Below, piece after piece: positions 52,393 through 61,512 of a stretch of DNA of 64,000 nucleotides. Made by a program: the position numbers and the translations under genes. Numbering within the stretch: the first letter of the stretch is position 1; each line of letters begins with the position of its first letter. Location of the stretch: NCBI GenBank assembly GCA_902799685.1, contig CADCBO010000020.1:55693-119692 (forward strand), given 5' to 3'. Below the pieces are notes generated by a model. It did no database searches and was not told the DNA's origin. It was given only the letters and a program-made list of their open reading frames with translations. This DNA comes from an uncultured Bacteroidales bacterium. Its GTDB lineage: Bacteria; Bacteroidota; Bacteroidia; Bacteroidales; Bacteroidaceae.

Positions 52393-53634
52393 TGCGGCAT
52401 AGAGGTGCTCCAAAGCGGTGCGGAGGACTGAACGGGGACAGCCCACGTTCAGACGCATGAATCCGCGGCCTTCGGGGCCCGGAGTTCCGTCGGGCAGGAC
52501 GCTGCTGAATATGGTGCCGCTGTTCAGTGCCAACCCAGCCTTATTTACAAACAGCTCCAGCAGGCGGTTCTGGGGCAGTCCTAATGAACGGCAGTCAAGC
52601 CAAACCAGGAATGATGCCTGGGGTTTCAGGCATCGGATTGCGGGGATATGTTCTTTCAGCCAGCCGTCCACAAACTCTATGTTCTGATTCACGTAACTGA
52701 GCATCTCGCTGCGCCACTGTGCCCCCTGCTTGTAAGCGGCCATTGTGGCTATGGCCGAGAATATGTTGGGGCTGTCATGTTCGCCTGTCTCCAGGAAATG
52801 GAAGAACCTGCGGCGCAGGCTGTCGTTGGGCACGATTGCGTATGACGTCACCACACCCGCTATATTAAAGGTCTTGGATGGTGCCATAAACGTTATGGAG
52901 CATGATGCAGCAGTTTCCGATACCGATGCAAACGGCGTATGGCGGTGTCCCGGGAGCGCCATTTCGGCGTGAATCTCATCGGACACCACAATGACGTTGT
53001 GTTTGACGGCAAGCATTGCCACGCAGTCAAGAGTCTCACGGTCCCAGCAGATGCCTGACGGATTCTGCGGATTACATAACACCATCATGCGGACCTTAGG
53101 GTCAGAGAACTGCTCTTCAAGCAGGTCCAGGTCCATCTTATAACCCGTAAGCCGGCGGTCAGTATCCAGCGTGTGCATATAGTCAATATGCCCCAGACCA
53201 TCCTCATAAACAGGAATGAGCGGATTGTAAAGCACCTTATGCCCCATTCCTGTGGGTACAAGACGGAACGGATGATAGACCGGAGTCTGAATGACAACCT
53301 TCTCATCAGGCTTTAGGAAACAGTCCATTGCCAGCCAGATTCCCTTCACTATCCCGGGGATGTATCGTATATGGTCCGGATTGACTTTCCATCCGTGAAG
53401 TGACTCCACCCATCCCGATATGGTGCTGAAATAATCGGCCGGGATCATGGTGTAGCCCAGCACCGGATGCTCCAGACGCTGACGTAGAGCATCGATTATG
53501 AAATCCGGAGTGCGGAAATCCATATCGGCCACCCATAGCGGCATCAGGTTATCCTGCCCAAAGAATTCCTTAAGATTATCATACTTGAAGCTGCCGGTCC
53601 CCCTGCGCTCCACTATCTCATCAAAGTCATACAT
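52387..53634 (-). CDS. MalY/PatB-type C-S lyase, class I aminotransferase fold
   Basis: 415 residues. MPLWVADMDFRTPDFIIDAL, LCNPQNPSGICW, VVSDEIHAEMALPGHRHTPF and the PLP lysine in FMAPSKTFNIAGV fit the MalY/PatB branch, which cleaves cystathionine to homocysteine or acts on related C-S bonds. It is longer by about 20 residues than usual but without extra domains. Divergent from the M28 peptidase gene. Confidence 0.88.
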   Translation of the reverse strand: MYDFDEIVERRGTGSFKYDNLKEFFGQDNLMPLWVADMDFRTPDFIIDALRQRLEHPVLGYTMIPADYFSTISGWVESLHGWKVNPDHIRYIPGIVKGIWLAMDCFLKPDEKVVIQTPVYHPFRLVPTGMGHKVLYNPLIPVYEDGLGHIDYMHTLDTDRRLTGYKMDLDLLEEQFSDPKVRMMVLCNPQNPSGICWDRETLDCVAMLAVKHNVIVVSDEIHAEMALPGHRHTPFASVSETAASCSITFMAPSKTFNIAGVVTSYAIVPNDSLRRRFFHFLETGEHDSPNIFSAIATMAAYKQGAQWRSEMLSYVNQNIEFVDGWLKEHIPAIRCLKPQASFLVWLDCRSLGLPQNRLLELFVNKAGLALNSGTIFSSVLPDGTPGPEGRGFMRLNVGCPRSVLRTALEHLYAAM

Positions 53635-53703
53635 ACCGCGAAGTTAGGAAATAAATTGATTATTTTTGCACTGATGAACTTCTATAAAAGGAATCTGGAA
53701 AAA

Positions 53704-54966
53704 ATGAAGAAAACGCTGTTGATCATTATAATGGCGCTTGCCGCCGTACAGTTGAATGCCCAAGACCTGCCATATTTCAAGCGGGTAGTGAAAGAACTGA
53801 GTTCGTCCAAATATCAGGGACGCGGCTATGCCAAGGGCGGTGCCAATAAGGCCGGCAGGTATCTGGAAAAGGAGTTCCGGAAAGCCGGAGTGGATGAAGT
53901 GACCGTCCAGCCTTTCACTATAGACATCAACACCTTTTGCGGCACCATGAAGATGCAGGCCGACGGAAAGAAACTTCGTGCAGGAGTTGACTTCTCGATG
54001 CGTGAATATTCTCCCGGCGTTAAAGGAGAATTCCCGGTATATCACGTGGATACATTGAATTTTGACGGAGAAAGACTGATGGCCGATCTGGCCAAACCGG
54101 AGAATGCAGGTTGCCTGGTATGCTGTGAGTTCTGGTTCACCTACAGACATCGCGATGTCTTTTCACGCTTGCAGAAAGCCGGAGAATGCGCCAATGCAGG
54201 TCTTCTCTACACATGGGAGGCACCCATCAAGTTCTTCAAGGCATACGGTGAAAAGGTGGTTGACAAACCCATCATCTGGGTTACCCCCGAGGCTATTGAA
54301 GGCGTGAAAAGCGTTAAAGTAGATGTTGACAATGAGTTCCTTACGGATTATGAGCTGTTTAACGTGATTGCCAAGGTTGATGGAAACAGACATGACAGTT
54401 GTTACATCTTTACTGCACATTACGACCACCTGGGTAACCTTGGCAAGAAAGTCTATTATCCAGGAGCCAATGACAACGCTTCGGGTACGGCAACCATAGT
54501 TACGCTTGCAGCCCATTACGCCAAGAACAAGCCGCAGTACGATATGTATTTTGTGGCATTCTCGGGCGAGGATGCAAATCTTCGCGGTTCCACCTTCTTT
54601 GCAGAACATCCCGTAGTTCCTCTGGAGCAGATAAAGTATCTGTTCAACATTGATATGATTGGCGATGACAACCCGGAGCAATACTGTGAGGTAAGTGATG
54701 CGGGAATGAACCAGATCAATAAGTTTCAGACGGTCAACGCCAAACAACATCTTTTCAAAGCGTTGAACCGGGGAGATTTGGCAGCCAACAGCGACCATTA
54801 TCCCTTTGCCGTCCGCGGTGTACCCTGCATTTTCCTTGAGAACCAGGAAGGCAGCGCTTTCCCACATTACCATACCCCAGCAGACAATATAAAGACTGTG
54901 CGCTTTGACAGCTATGAACCCGTATTCAAGTTAGTAACCGGCTTTATTGATATAAAAGATGACTGA
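53704..54966 (+). CDS. M28 family zinc aminopeptidase, secreted
   Basis: 420 residues from ATG 53704 (signal peptide ending LNA). Zinc ligands in order: HYDHLG, GANDNASGTA, FSGEDANLRG (general base Glu and ligand), NIDMIGDD and PHYHTPADN; all present. A TATTTTTG box at 53661-53668 puts transcription start near the earlier Met codon at 53674, so 53704, with AAGGAATCTGG upstream, is preferred. Removes N-terminal residues from peptides in the periplasm. Confidence 0.88.
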   Translation: MKKTLLIIIMALAAVQLNAQDLPYFKRVVKELSSSKYQGRGYAKGGANKAGRYLEKEFRKAGVDEVTVQPFTIDINTFCGTMKMQADGKKLRAGVDFSMREYSPGVKGEFPVYHVDTLNFDGERLMADLAKPENAGCLVCCEFWFTYRHRDVFSRLQKAGECANAGLLYTWEAPIKFFKAYGEKVVDKPIIWVTPEAIEGVKSVKVDVDNEFLTDYELFNVIAKVDGNRHDSCYIFTAHYDHLGNLGKKVYYPGANDNASGTATIVTLAAHYAKNKPQYDMYFVAFSGEDANLRGSTFFAEHPVVPLEQIKYLFNIDMIGDDNPEQYCEVSDAGMNQINKFQTVNAKQHLFKALNRGDLAANSDHYPFAVRGVPCIFLENQEGSAFPHYHTPADNIKTVRFDSYEPVFKLVTGFIDIKDD

Positions 54967-55008
54967 ATACTGAACGCCACATTTTTCAGTTTTTGCTATA
55001 TTTGTGGA

Positions 55009-55854
55009 ATGAAACCTATAATTATTGACCTAAAGGACTATGAGCTCTCCGGAGGCGGAAAGCTCGGTGAGAGTTATATCAAGAAGGATGATCCAGATAT
55101 CCTGCTCAAGCTCTACTCCACACAGTTGGAGAAAATGGGGCTTGACGAGTATGAACGTGCATGCAAGGTCCGTCAGATTGGGCTGCCCTGCCCCGAACCC
55201 GGTCAGGTTGTACGCACCACCGACGGCCGGCTGGGCATCCAGTATAAGCGCATTCACGGCAAGCTGTCATACGCCCGTGCTCTCAGTTACCATCCGGAGC
55301 TTATGGAGCAGTATGCAGTAGAGTTTGCGGAACTCTGCAAGAAACTGCACTCAACCGTACCCCCTACCGGGCTCTTTCCAACCATCAAGGACCAGTACAC
55401 CGACTATATAAAGGAGAATCCCTTCCTGACCGATGATGAGCGCAGCGGCATAATCCAGTTTATCAGCACCCTGCCCGATGCAAATACTGCTCTTCACGGT
55501 GACCTGCACATCGGCAACGTGATATTTGACGAGAGCGGCCGTCAGTACCTCATCGACCTGAGCGAGTTCAGCACCGGCAGCCCCATGTTTGACATGGGCA
55601 TAATCTATCTGCAGTGCTGTTTCATTCCAGAAGAGGTGGAAATGGAACTCTACCACATAACCAAAGACGTATCGACCAAATTCTGGGACCTCTTTGTAAA
55701 GGCCTATTACGGGGCCGATGTAAACGTCGAGGAATTCAACAAGCAGATTCTCCCGTACTCTATTTTACGAATACTCTGCGTAGAAAAGATGATGGGCGAG
55801 CCTGTCCCACCCATCCGTCCTGTCTTCCATTCCTTACTGTTAAACGAACATTGA
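55009..55854 (+). CDS. Aminoglycoside phosphotransferase-like kinase
   Basis: 281 residues, paralogue of the protein at 12095. Catalytic loop TALHGDLHIGNVIFDESGR and metal loop YLIDLSEFSTGSPMFDMGIIYL; N-terminal GGGKLGESYIKKDDPDILLKLY is the nucleotide loop. Substrate unknown. A TATATTTG box at 54997-55004 ends only 4 nt before the ATG. First gene of an operon with the Dcu transporter (10 bp gap). Confidence 0.7.
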   Translation: MKPIIIDLKDYELSGGGKLGESYIKKDDPDILLKLYSTQLEKMGLDEYERACKVRQIGLPCPEPGQVVRTTDGRLGIQYKRIHGKLSYARALSYHPELMEQYAVEFAELCKKLHSTVPPTGLFPTIKDQYTDYIKENPFLTDDERSGIIQFISTLPDANTALHGDLHIGNVIFDESGRQYLIDLSEFSTGSPMFDMGIIYLQCCFIPEEVEMELYHITKDVSTKFWDLFVKAYYGADVNVEEFNKQILPYSILRILCVEKMMGEPVPPIRPVFHSLLLNEH

Positions 55855-55864
55855 TTTTCTGCAT

Positions 55865-57208
55865 ATGAGTTTTGTAATGATTCTCCAGCTGCTTATTGTA
55901 TTGGCAGCGCTTTATGTGGGTTCACGCTATGGAAGTCTTGCACTTGGTGCCATATCGGGAATAGGTCTGGCCATTCTGGTCCTGGGTTTCGGCATGAAAC
56001 CTGGAAATCCGCCCACCGATGTAATCTACATCATAATTGCCGCCGTCACATGCGCCGGAATCATGCAAGCTGCAGGAGGTATGGATTGGCTAATACAACT
56101 GGCCGAGAAACTGCTACGCAAGCACCCCGAGCATATCACATTCCTGGCTCCCTTATGCACATTCTTCCTTACCGTTCTGGTAGGAACCGGTCACGTGGTA
56201 TATACGCTTATGCCTATCATCTGTGATATCTCTTTGAAAAAAGGAATACGTCCGGAGCGTCCCTGCGGTGTGGCATCGGTCGCATCACAGGTGGGTATTA
56301 CCTGCTCGCCTATTGCTGCAGCTGTGGCATCGTTCGTAATAATAAGCAACGACAATGGATTTGACATAAACAACCTTCAGGTAATAGCTGTAACCATTCC
56401 GGCATGTCTGTGCGGACTGATGGCAGCTGCGCTCTGCTCTTACAAGCGGGGCAAGGACCTGGACAAGGATCCCGTATTCCAGGAGCGCAAGGCCAACCCC
56501 AAGATGTACAAGTACATGTACGGCGAGACCGCATCCCTGCTTGACAAGGAGGTCACCAAGAGCGCCAAGATGTCAGTCTACATCTTTCTGGGCGCACTTC
56601 TGGTCATCACTCTTTACTCTTTCTTCCAGATAATAGGCCACGATATCCGTCCTGTGGTAGGCACCAAGCCCATCGGCATGAACATCATCATCCAGATTGT
56701 GATGATTACAGCTGCTGCATTGATGATCATATTTGCCAAGGCCAATCCGCGCCAGGCAATCATTGGCAATGTATGGCAGTCTGGTATGGTTGCCGTAATA
56801 GCCATTTACGGAATAGCATGGTTGGCCGATACCTATTTCAGCAACTACCTGCCTATGATGCAATCAAGTCTGGAAGGCATCGTAAGCAAATATCCGTGGG
56901 CAATTGCGCTGGTGTTCTTTGCGGTATCAGTATTGGTCAACAGCCAAGGCGCCGTAGTTGTGGCCATGTTGCCTCTGGCCTACTCGCTGGGCATTCCCGG
57001 TCCTGTGCTTCTGGGTGTTTTGCCATCGGTTTACGGATACTTCTTTATACCAAACTATCCGTCCGATATTGCAACGGTCACCTTTGACCGCTCCGGCACC
57101 ACCAGGATAGGTAAATATCTGCTCAACCACTCGTTCATGATGCCCGGTCTTGTGAGCGTAATAACCAGCACGATAGTAGCAACCCTGATTACCAAACTCA
57201 TCTATTGA
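55865..57208 (+). CDS. Anaerobic C4-dicarboxylate transporter (Dcu family)
   Basis: 447 residues, about eleven helices: GIGLAILVLGFGMKPGNPPTDVIYIIIAAVTCAGIMQAAGGMDWL, LVGTGHVVYTLMPIICDISLKKGIRPERPCGVASVASQVGIT, and PNYPSDIATVTFDRSGTTRIGKYLLNHSF near the end. DcuA/DcuB proteins exchange fumarate for succinate, fitting a succinate-producing anaerobe; closest to DcuB in the features I recognise. The stop overlaps the next start (TGATG). Confidence 0.88.
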   Translation: MSFVMILQLLIVLAALYVGSRYGSLALGAISGIGLAILVLGFGMKPGNPPTDVIYIIIAAVTCAGIMQAAGGMDWLIQLAEKLLRKHPEHITFLAPLCTFFLTVLVGTGHVVYTLMPIICDISLKKGIRPERPCGVASVASQVGITCSPIAAAVASFVIISNDNGFDINNLQVIAVTIPACLCGLMAAALCSYKRGKDLDKDPVFQERKANPKMYKYMYGETASLLDKEVTKSAKMSVYIFLGALLVITLYSFFQIIGHDIRPVVGTKPIGMNIIIQIVMITAAALMIIFAKANPRQAIIGNVWQSGMVAVIAIYGIAWLADTYFSNYLPMMQSSLEGIVSKYPWAIALVFFAVSVLVNSQGAVVVAMLPLAYSLGIPGPVLLGVLPSVYGYFFIPNYPSDIATVTFDRSGTTRIGKYLLNHSFMMPGLVSVITSTIVATLITKLIY

Positions 57209-58092
57209 TGTTTACATTAGGTGACTACCTGAGCGGGGTGTTTCCCGGGCGGGTAATCAAGATTGCGGTTAATGCGGGACTGGGGTGCCCTAACCGCGAC
57301 GGAACTTTGGGACGTGACGGATGCATATACTGCAACAACTTGTCGTTCAATCCCTCATACGCAGCCAATGATTTGTCCGGCAGCATTACCGCACAGTTGG
57401 AGAAAGGTATAAAGTTCAACAGCCGCAAGGGAGAATGCTGGGGTTATCTGGCATATTTCCAATCATATACCAATACCTACGGCCCCACAGATAAACTAAT
57501 AGGATTGTATGAGGAAGCGCTGCAATATCCAGGAGTTAAAGGCTTGGTAATTGCCACACGCCCGGACAGCATAAAGCCAGATCTGGCCGATTGGTTTGAA
57601 CAAAGGTTCGGGCGCAAGGCACCGCAGGACCACCCTCACCTATTAGTTGAAATAGGCGTTGAATCCACACTTGACCGCACACTCCAACTAATAAACCGCC
57701 ATCACACCTATCAATGTGCGGTGGATTGCATCAATGACCTTAATGAGCGTGGCATAGATACAGGAGCCCACCTTATTCTGGGGCTTCCCGGCGAGACAGA
57801 GCAGGACTTTATGACTAATGCAGAGCGCATATCGGCCCTACCCATTAAGACAATAAAGCTGCATCAGCTTCAGGTGGTAAAAGGCACTGCACTGGCACGG
57901 ATGTATGCACAAGACCCATCTGGCATCAAACTGTTCAACACCCCGCAGGAGTACGCCGCCGTTATAAAGGAATTCATAAACAGAGCCAGAAAGGACCTTT
58001 ACTATGACCGTTTTGTATCAGAAACGCCCCAAGCCTTACTCATAGCCCCCGCCTGGGGCATCAAACCCCAAGCCTTCAATAAAATGATCTAA
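57208..58092 (+). CDS. TIGR01212/YhcC family radical SAM protein
   Basis: 294 residues. Atypical cluster motif C27-x11-C39-x2-C42 (GCPNRDGTLGRDGCIYCNN), AYFQSYTNTYGP, ATRPDSIKPDL, LVEIGVESTLDRTLQLINRHHT and LILGLPGETEQDF, characteristic of YhcC, whose biochemical role is not settled. Coupled to the Dcu gene by a 1-bp overlap. Confidence 0.85.
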   Translation: MFTLGDYLSGVFPGRVIKIAVNAGLGCPNRDGTLGRDGCIYCNNLSFNPSYAANDLSGSITAQLEKGIKFNSRKGECWGYLAYFQSYTNTYGPTDKLIGLYEEALQYPGVKGLVIATRPDSIKPDLADWFEQRFGRKAPQDHPHLLVEIGVESTLDRTLQLINRHHTYQCAVDCINDLNERGIDTGAHLILGLPGETEQDFMTNAERISALPIKTIKLHQLQVVKGTALARMYAQDPSGIKLFNTPQEYAAVIKEFINRARKDLYYDRFVSETPQALLIAPAWGIKPQAFNKMI

Positions 58093-58098
58093 AAACAG

Positions 58099-58125
58099 TA
58101 CAAAAGGGGACAGACCCCAATTGTA
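58099..58125. repeat. Palindromic element n (TACAAAAG type)
   Basis: TACAAAAGGGG, ACAGA, CCCCAATTGTA between converging genes (stops at 58092 and 58133); near-identical to element f. Confidence 0.7.
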
Positions 58126-58132
58126 TCAAATG

Positions 58133-58438
58133 TCAGAATTTGATTGTCTTTTTTAAAGAACGGACATGGCGCTTAATTTTGCGGTATTTTTTCATCAATG
58201 CCCTTTTTTCTTTCTTGAGAGCCTTCTTCAGGTCTTTATCGTTGATAGTTGCAAGCTGTTTTCTTACTTCACGATTTATATCACGCTCAATGGAGCGCAG
58301 GCTTTTCCCGTTAAGTTCAGAAAGATCATAATTCAGATTGATGCTCAGACTCTCAGGAGCAACCGTTTCAGTCTGCGTCTGCGCAAACACGGTCGTGCTT
58401 AAAGGACATAAAAGCAATGTAAAGAGTAGTTTTCTCAT
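58133..58438 (-). CDS. Small secreted basic helical protein
   Basis: 101 residues from ATG 58438, with a signal peptide (LLFTLLLCPLSTTVFA). The mature part ends in a very basic helix (KDLKKALKKEKRALMKKYRKIKRHVRSLKK). No family recognised. It faces the radical SAM gene across a palindromic element and is divergent from the propeller lipoprotein. Could be a periplasmic nucleic-acid- or envelope-binding protein, but this is only suggested by charge. Confidence 0.55.
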   Translation of the reverse strand: MRKLLFTLLLCPLSTTVFAQTQTETVAPESLSINLNYDLSELNGKSLRSIERDINREVRKQLATINDKDLKKALKKEKRALMKKYRKIKRHVRSLKKTIKF

Positions 58439-58541
58439 AAACATAAAACAATTGGTTTTGCAAAAGAAGGAATAAAAATTCAAGAAACAATAAGAAAGGT
58501 TTTTTCTTTTTTGTATGTTTGCAGATACAACAAATAGCCTT

Positions 58542-59765
58542 ATGAGTCATAACATTTCCTTTTCCGCAGCCATACTATCGGCCCTATTGCTTTGCTCCTG
58601 CAAGAGTAATGTCTCTACAGACAGTTCCCTACAGATTACAAAAGATGACGTGATTCACCTGGAAGGTTCTTTCGATGACAACTTTCTGGAGAATTGGGAC
58701 TACATCCTGCTTGAGGATGAGAATTTTGATGCCATAATTCCAGGAACCGTAATCAAGCTGATGTATGATGACGGGCTCTTTTTCATATCAAGCAATCATA
58801 ACTATCAATCCACGATCAAGGTATTTGACAGCACAGGGCATTATCATAACAACATAAGCCGCATAGGGCGTGCACGTAATGAATATCTGTTTCTTGAGGA
58901 ATGGACTCTTGACCCGTATAACAATCAGGTCCTGTTACTGAACAGTAACGGATACGGTGGACCTATCACCATTAAACGTTTTGATTATCAGGGCAACTAT
59001 TTAGGACAAATGGAGACAGACTCATTGGGTGATACATATAACATGAATCAAGTCGTAAAATGTATGTCCGATGGCAGCCTGCTGATTGGAAACGGCTTGA
59101 ATCTAATGCCCGTGCACGACTACTTCTATATCCATCCTGATGGATCACTCAGTTCACCATTGGATATGTGTGAATATCATTTCCAATGTGATGGTGACCC
59201 ACAAGAAGTGATTCGTGAAAATGTCAGATTGGCTGGCGGTTGGGGCGCCTTATATGTACTCCCCTCTCACTTTACCCCACAATCCGATACGACATTCCTT
59301 ATGCGAATGTTTGACAATCATATTTATAGCATAGACGCAAACAATTCTGAGTGTCATGCAAATCTTAGCTGTCTGCCCGATTTGCCCGAAAATAAGAAAT
59401 ACCATATAACATGGCCGGATATTGAGTCTGCGACAATCCCTAACTACTTTCTTGACCTGAAAGACTATCTGCTAGTCTGGTATTATTACGGCAAAGAGTA
59501 TCTGTATGAGAAATCAACCTCAAAACTATACCGCATGAACGCCGACAGCCTGAAAATAACCGTCCCCGATTATCGGGTACCATCAGTTTACGGAAATGAC
59601 ATATTAGCCTGGATTGACGTTGAGGAGATTCCAAGAGTTCTCAAACAGATTGACAGCCCAAATTATGACCATCGTTACAGTCCACAGGTTGAGGCTTTCT
59701 TCCGCAAGGCAAAGGACTGTGAGAATCCGCCCATCATAATAGCCCACTACAAAAAGCCTGAATAA
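58542..59765 (+). CDS. 6-bladed beta-propeller lipoprotein
   Basis: 407 residues from ATG 58542, lipobox LLCSC. DDGLFFISSNHNYQSTIKVFDSTGHYHNNISRIGRARNEY and LLLNSNGYGGPITIKRFDYQGNYLG are blades of the Bacteroidales 6-bladed propeller lipoproteins of unknown function. A TATGTTTG box at 58514-58521 covers the earlier Met codon at 58515, so the shorter start is certain. Confidence 0.8.
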   Translation: MSHNISFSAAILSALLLCSCKSNVSTDSSLQITKDDVIHLEGSFDDNFLENWDYILLEDENFDAIIPGTVIKLMYDDGLFFISSNHNYQSTIKVFDSTGHYHNNISRIGRARNEYLFLEEWTLDPYNNQVLLLNSNGYGGPITIKRFDYQGNYLGQMETDSLGDTYNMNQVVKCMSDGSLLIGNGLNLMPVHDYFYIHPDGSLSSPLDMCEYHFQCDGDPQEVIRENVRLAGGWGALYVLPSHFTPQSDTTFLMRMFDNHIYSIDANNSECHANLSCLPDLPENKKYHITWPDIESATIPNYFLDLKDYLLVWYYYGKEYLYEKSTSKLYRMNADSLKITVPDYRVPSVYGNDILAWIDVEEIPRVLKQIDSPNYDHRYSPQVEAFFRKAKDCENPPIIIAHYKKPE

Positions 59766-60035
59766 GACAATCCGAGTCAACCTTTTTTAGGGAAACGCAA
59801 ATTGCAACGTTTGCGTTAAGCCAAACGACCAGAGAAAGCCTGCTTTATCTGGCGTGGCGAGCAAAGGTCGCAGAATTGCAACGTTTTTGCAACGCCTAAT
59901 CCTTGCATCCGGAAGGACAGCAATATACTTTTGTCGTCAAGCAAGAGCATATCCTTTGTGAAATTTTAGTTTCTACAGAGGACGTATTTTGGCAGTCTTG
60001 CAGTTTAGATAGTACAATTAACTGATAAATGCAGT
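59766..60035 (+). promoter_or_regulatory. Regulatory spacer with conserved promoter element (copy 2)
   Basis: TTGCAACG at 59876-59883 and again at 59887-59894 (11-bp period), then CTTG (59902-59905), 20 nt, TACTTTTG (59926-59933): the same layout and largely the same bases as the minus-strand copy at 15974-15917. Further upstream AACGCAAA-TTGCAACG-TTTGCGTT (59794-59817) is an 8-bp-arm palindrome with the repeat word in its centre. The leader from about 59940 to 60035 has no coding content. Confidence 0.65.
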
Positions 60036-60758
60036 ATGAAAAAATTATTCTTGGTTTTAAGTAGCGCTGTTTTAAGCATGTTTGCTGTTGTGTGTTCAAC
60101 ATCCGCTCAGGAGCTGGATCCTGACCAGGCAAAGATACTGGAGCAGATGGAGCAGATGAACCTGCAGTTTGGGTTGAATAATCTGCAGAATGATCCCAGA
60201 ATCAAGCAGATGAATGAAGAGAGGCGGCAGCCCATCGAGGCCGTCCCGACCACTGGAAGCAGGGTGAACGGTTTCATTCTGGATATGGACGGCACCCCTA
60301 TCCAGTACCGTGACGTAAAGGCTTGCGAGCGTGATATCGTGGGTCGCGCGGTTATGGAATGGTATGCTGGCGGCGACGGATTCTTTGACCTGCTTAAGAT
60401 AAGTGACATAAACAATCACATATCATTTGAGGCCGAAGGTTATGAGACCCAGACATTACCCTTTGACCGCGGAACCTATCAGATAAGGCTCAAACCCGCC
60501 GCCTGCACACTTAAGCCCGGTGATGTTATCAGCGGCCGTGTATCGTTGGGTAACTGGGGCAATCCCGGAGGAGTACCGGTAGAGGAGATTGACCAGGACG
60601 GGAAGGTTGTGGCCAGCACCAAAACGGAGAATGGCCAGTTCAAGCTGACAATAGTAAAGCCGGGAAACACGCTGAAGGTTTCACTTAATGGCTATACAAC
60701 TTTCACCGCGCCAATTGAGATTTCCAATTATGCAATTGGACTGCAAAAAATAAAATGA
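60036..60758 (+). CDS. Secreted carboxypeptidase-regulatory-like protein
   Basis: 240 residues with signal peptide (VLSMFAVVCSTSA). Contains two regulatory-like beta domains: VNGFILDMDGTPIQYRDVKACE..GGDGFFDL and LKPGDVISGRVSLGNWGNPGGVPVEE..TENGQFKLTI, the second like the domain of the 15.9-kb paralogue (KAGDIITGVV). Both genes have the same conserved upstream element, so they are probably co-regulated. Overlaps the next gene by 4 bp. Function unknown. Confidence 0.7.
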   Translation: MKKLFLVLSSAVLSMFAVVCSTSAQELDPDQAKILEQMEQMNLQFGLNNLQNDPRIKQMNEERRQPIEAVPTTGSRVNGFILDMDGTPIQYRDVKACERDIVGRAVMEWYAGGDGFFDLLKISDINNHISFEAEGYETQTLPFDRGTYQIRLKPAACTLKPGDVISGRVSLGNWGNPGGVPVEEIDQDGKVVASTKTENGQFKLTIVKPGNTLKVSLNGYTTFTAPIEISNYAIGLQKIK

Positions 60759-61435
60759 CTATGAATAAGAATTTCAAACCGGCTGTGTTGGGGGCGATAC
60801 TGACTCTTTCACTCCCTATAGTGGCCCAGGGCACAACTGAGTTCCTTAAGCCATGTGACTATAAGGGACAGTTCTCACGTGATAATCTTGTATGCTGGGG
60901 CACAAAGACGGTGCCTTCATTCTCGGAGAGTTATGAGATACTCTGCAAGCGTAACAGCCAAACAGAGACTTACCGTCTGGAGCTGATGATACAGAACCAG
61001 AAGGAACCGCATGTACTGGATATAGACGAGAATCTGGCCTACCATATAAGGACGCTGATTGATGCTGCGGTGTATTCGGCCAGCAACCTGCCGGACAAGA
61101 ACTGGATGCAGCAAACTCTTGACATATTCAAATCCGGAAACGGATCGAATATAATTGCAATGGGGCTTGACGGTGAGAACCATTATTTCTGCAACAGGAG
61201 TTATGGCGCATACTGCTGGTCGCCCAGCGGTGGCAACAACGCTACGCTTGTAAGCATAGAGCAGGCAATATACAATGCAATAGCGTACAAGGATCCGGAC
61301 AGAATCAAGTCCAGACTAAACGACATCAGGAGCCTGACAAGGAATTACGCGCTACTGCTACAGGAACCCTACCAGGAGTATTTCCTGTTAAGAATAGACA
61401 AGAAGCCCGAAAACTGGTGGTGGTCAGAATATTGA
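60755..61435 (+). CDS. Secreted protein of unknown function
   Basis: 226 residues with a signal peptide ending PIVA. Cysteines at PCDYKG, VCWGTK, LCKR, FCNRSYGAYCW suggest disulfides. No family recognised. Coupled by 4 bp to the regulatory-like protein gene (ATG 60761 is an alternative start), so the two probably work together. It ends next to a strong hairpin that faces the LytTR regulator gene. Confidence 0.6.
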   Translation: MTMNKNFKPAVLGAILTLSLPIVAQGTTEFLKPCDYKGQFSRDNLVCWGTKTVPSFSESYEILCKRNSQTETYRLELMIQNQKEPHVLDIDENLAYHIRTLIDAAVYSASNLPDKNWMQQTLDIFKSGNGSNIIAMGLDGENHYFCNRSYGAYCWSPSGGNNATLVSIEQAIYNAIAYKDPDRIKSRLNDIRSLTRNYALLLQEPYQEYFLLRIDKKPENWWWSEY

Positions 61436-61449
61436 CAGAACGTGCAATC

Positions 61450-61494
61450 GGGGTCTGTCCTAGAGTGTTAAGTTAACTCTCTAGGACAGACCCC
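61450..61494. repeat. Palindromic element o, long terminator-like hairpin
   Basis: GGGGTCTGTCCTAGAG (61450-61465) and CTCTAGGACAGACCCC (61479-61494), perfect 16-bp arms; the loop holds GTTAA-G-TTAAC. Between the converging secreted-protein and LytTR genes; followed by CTTTTGTACTG as in element n. Confidence 0.8.
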
Positions 61495-61512
61495 TTTTGT
61501 ACTGTTTTTGGG

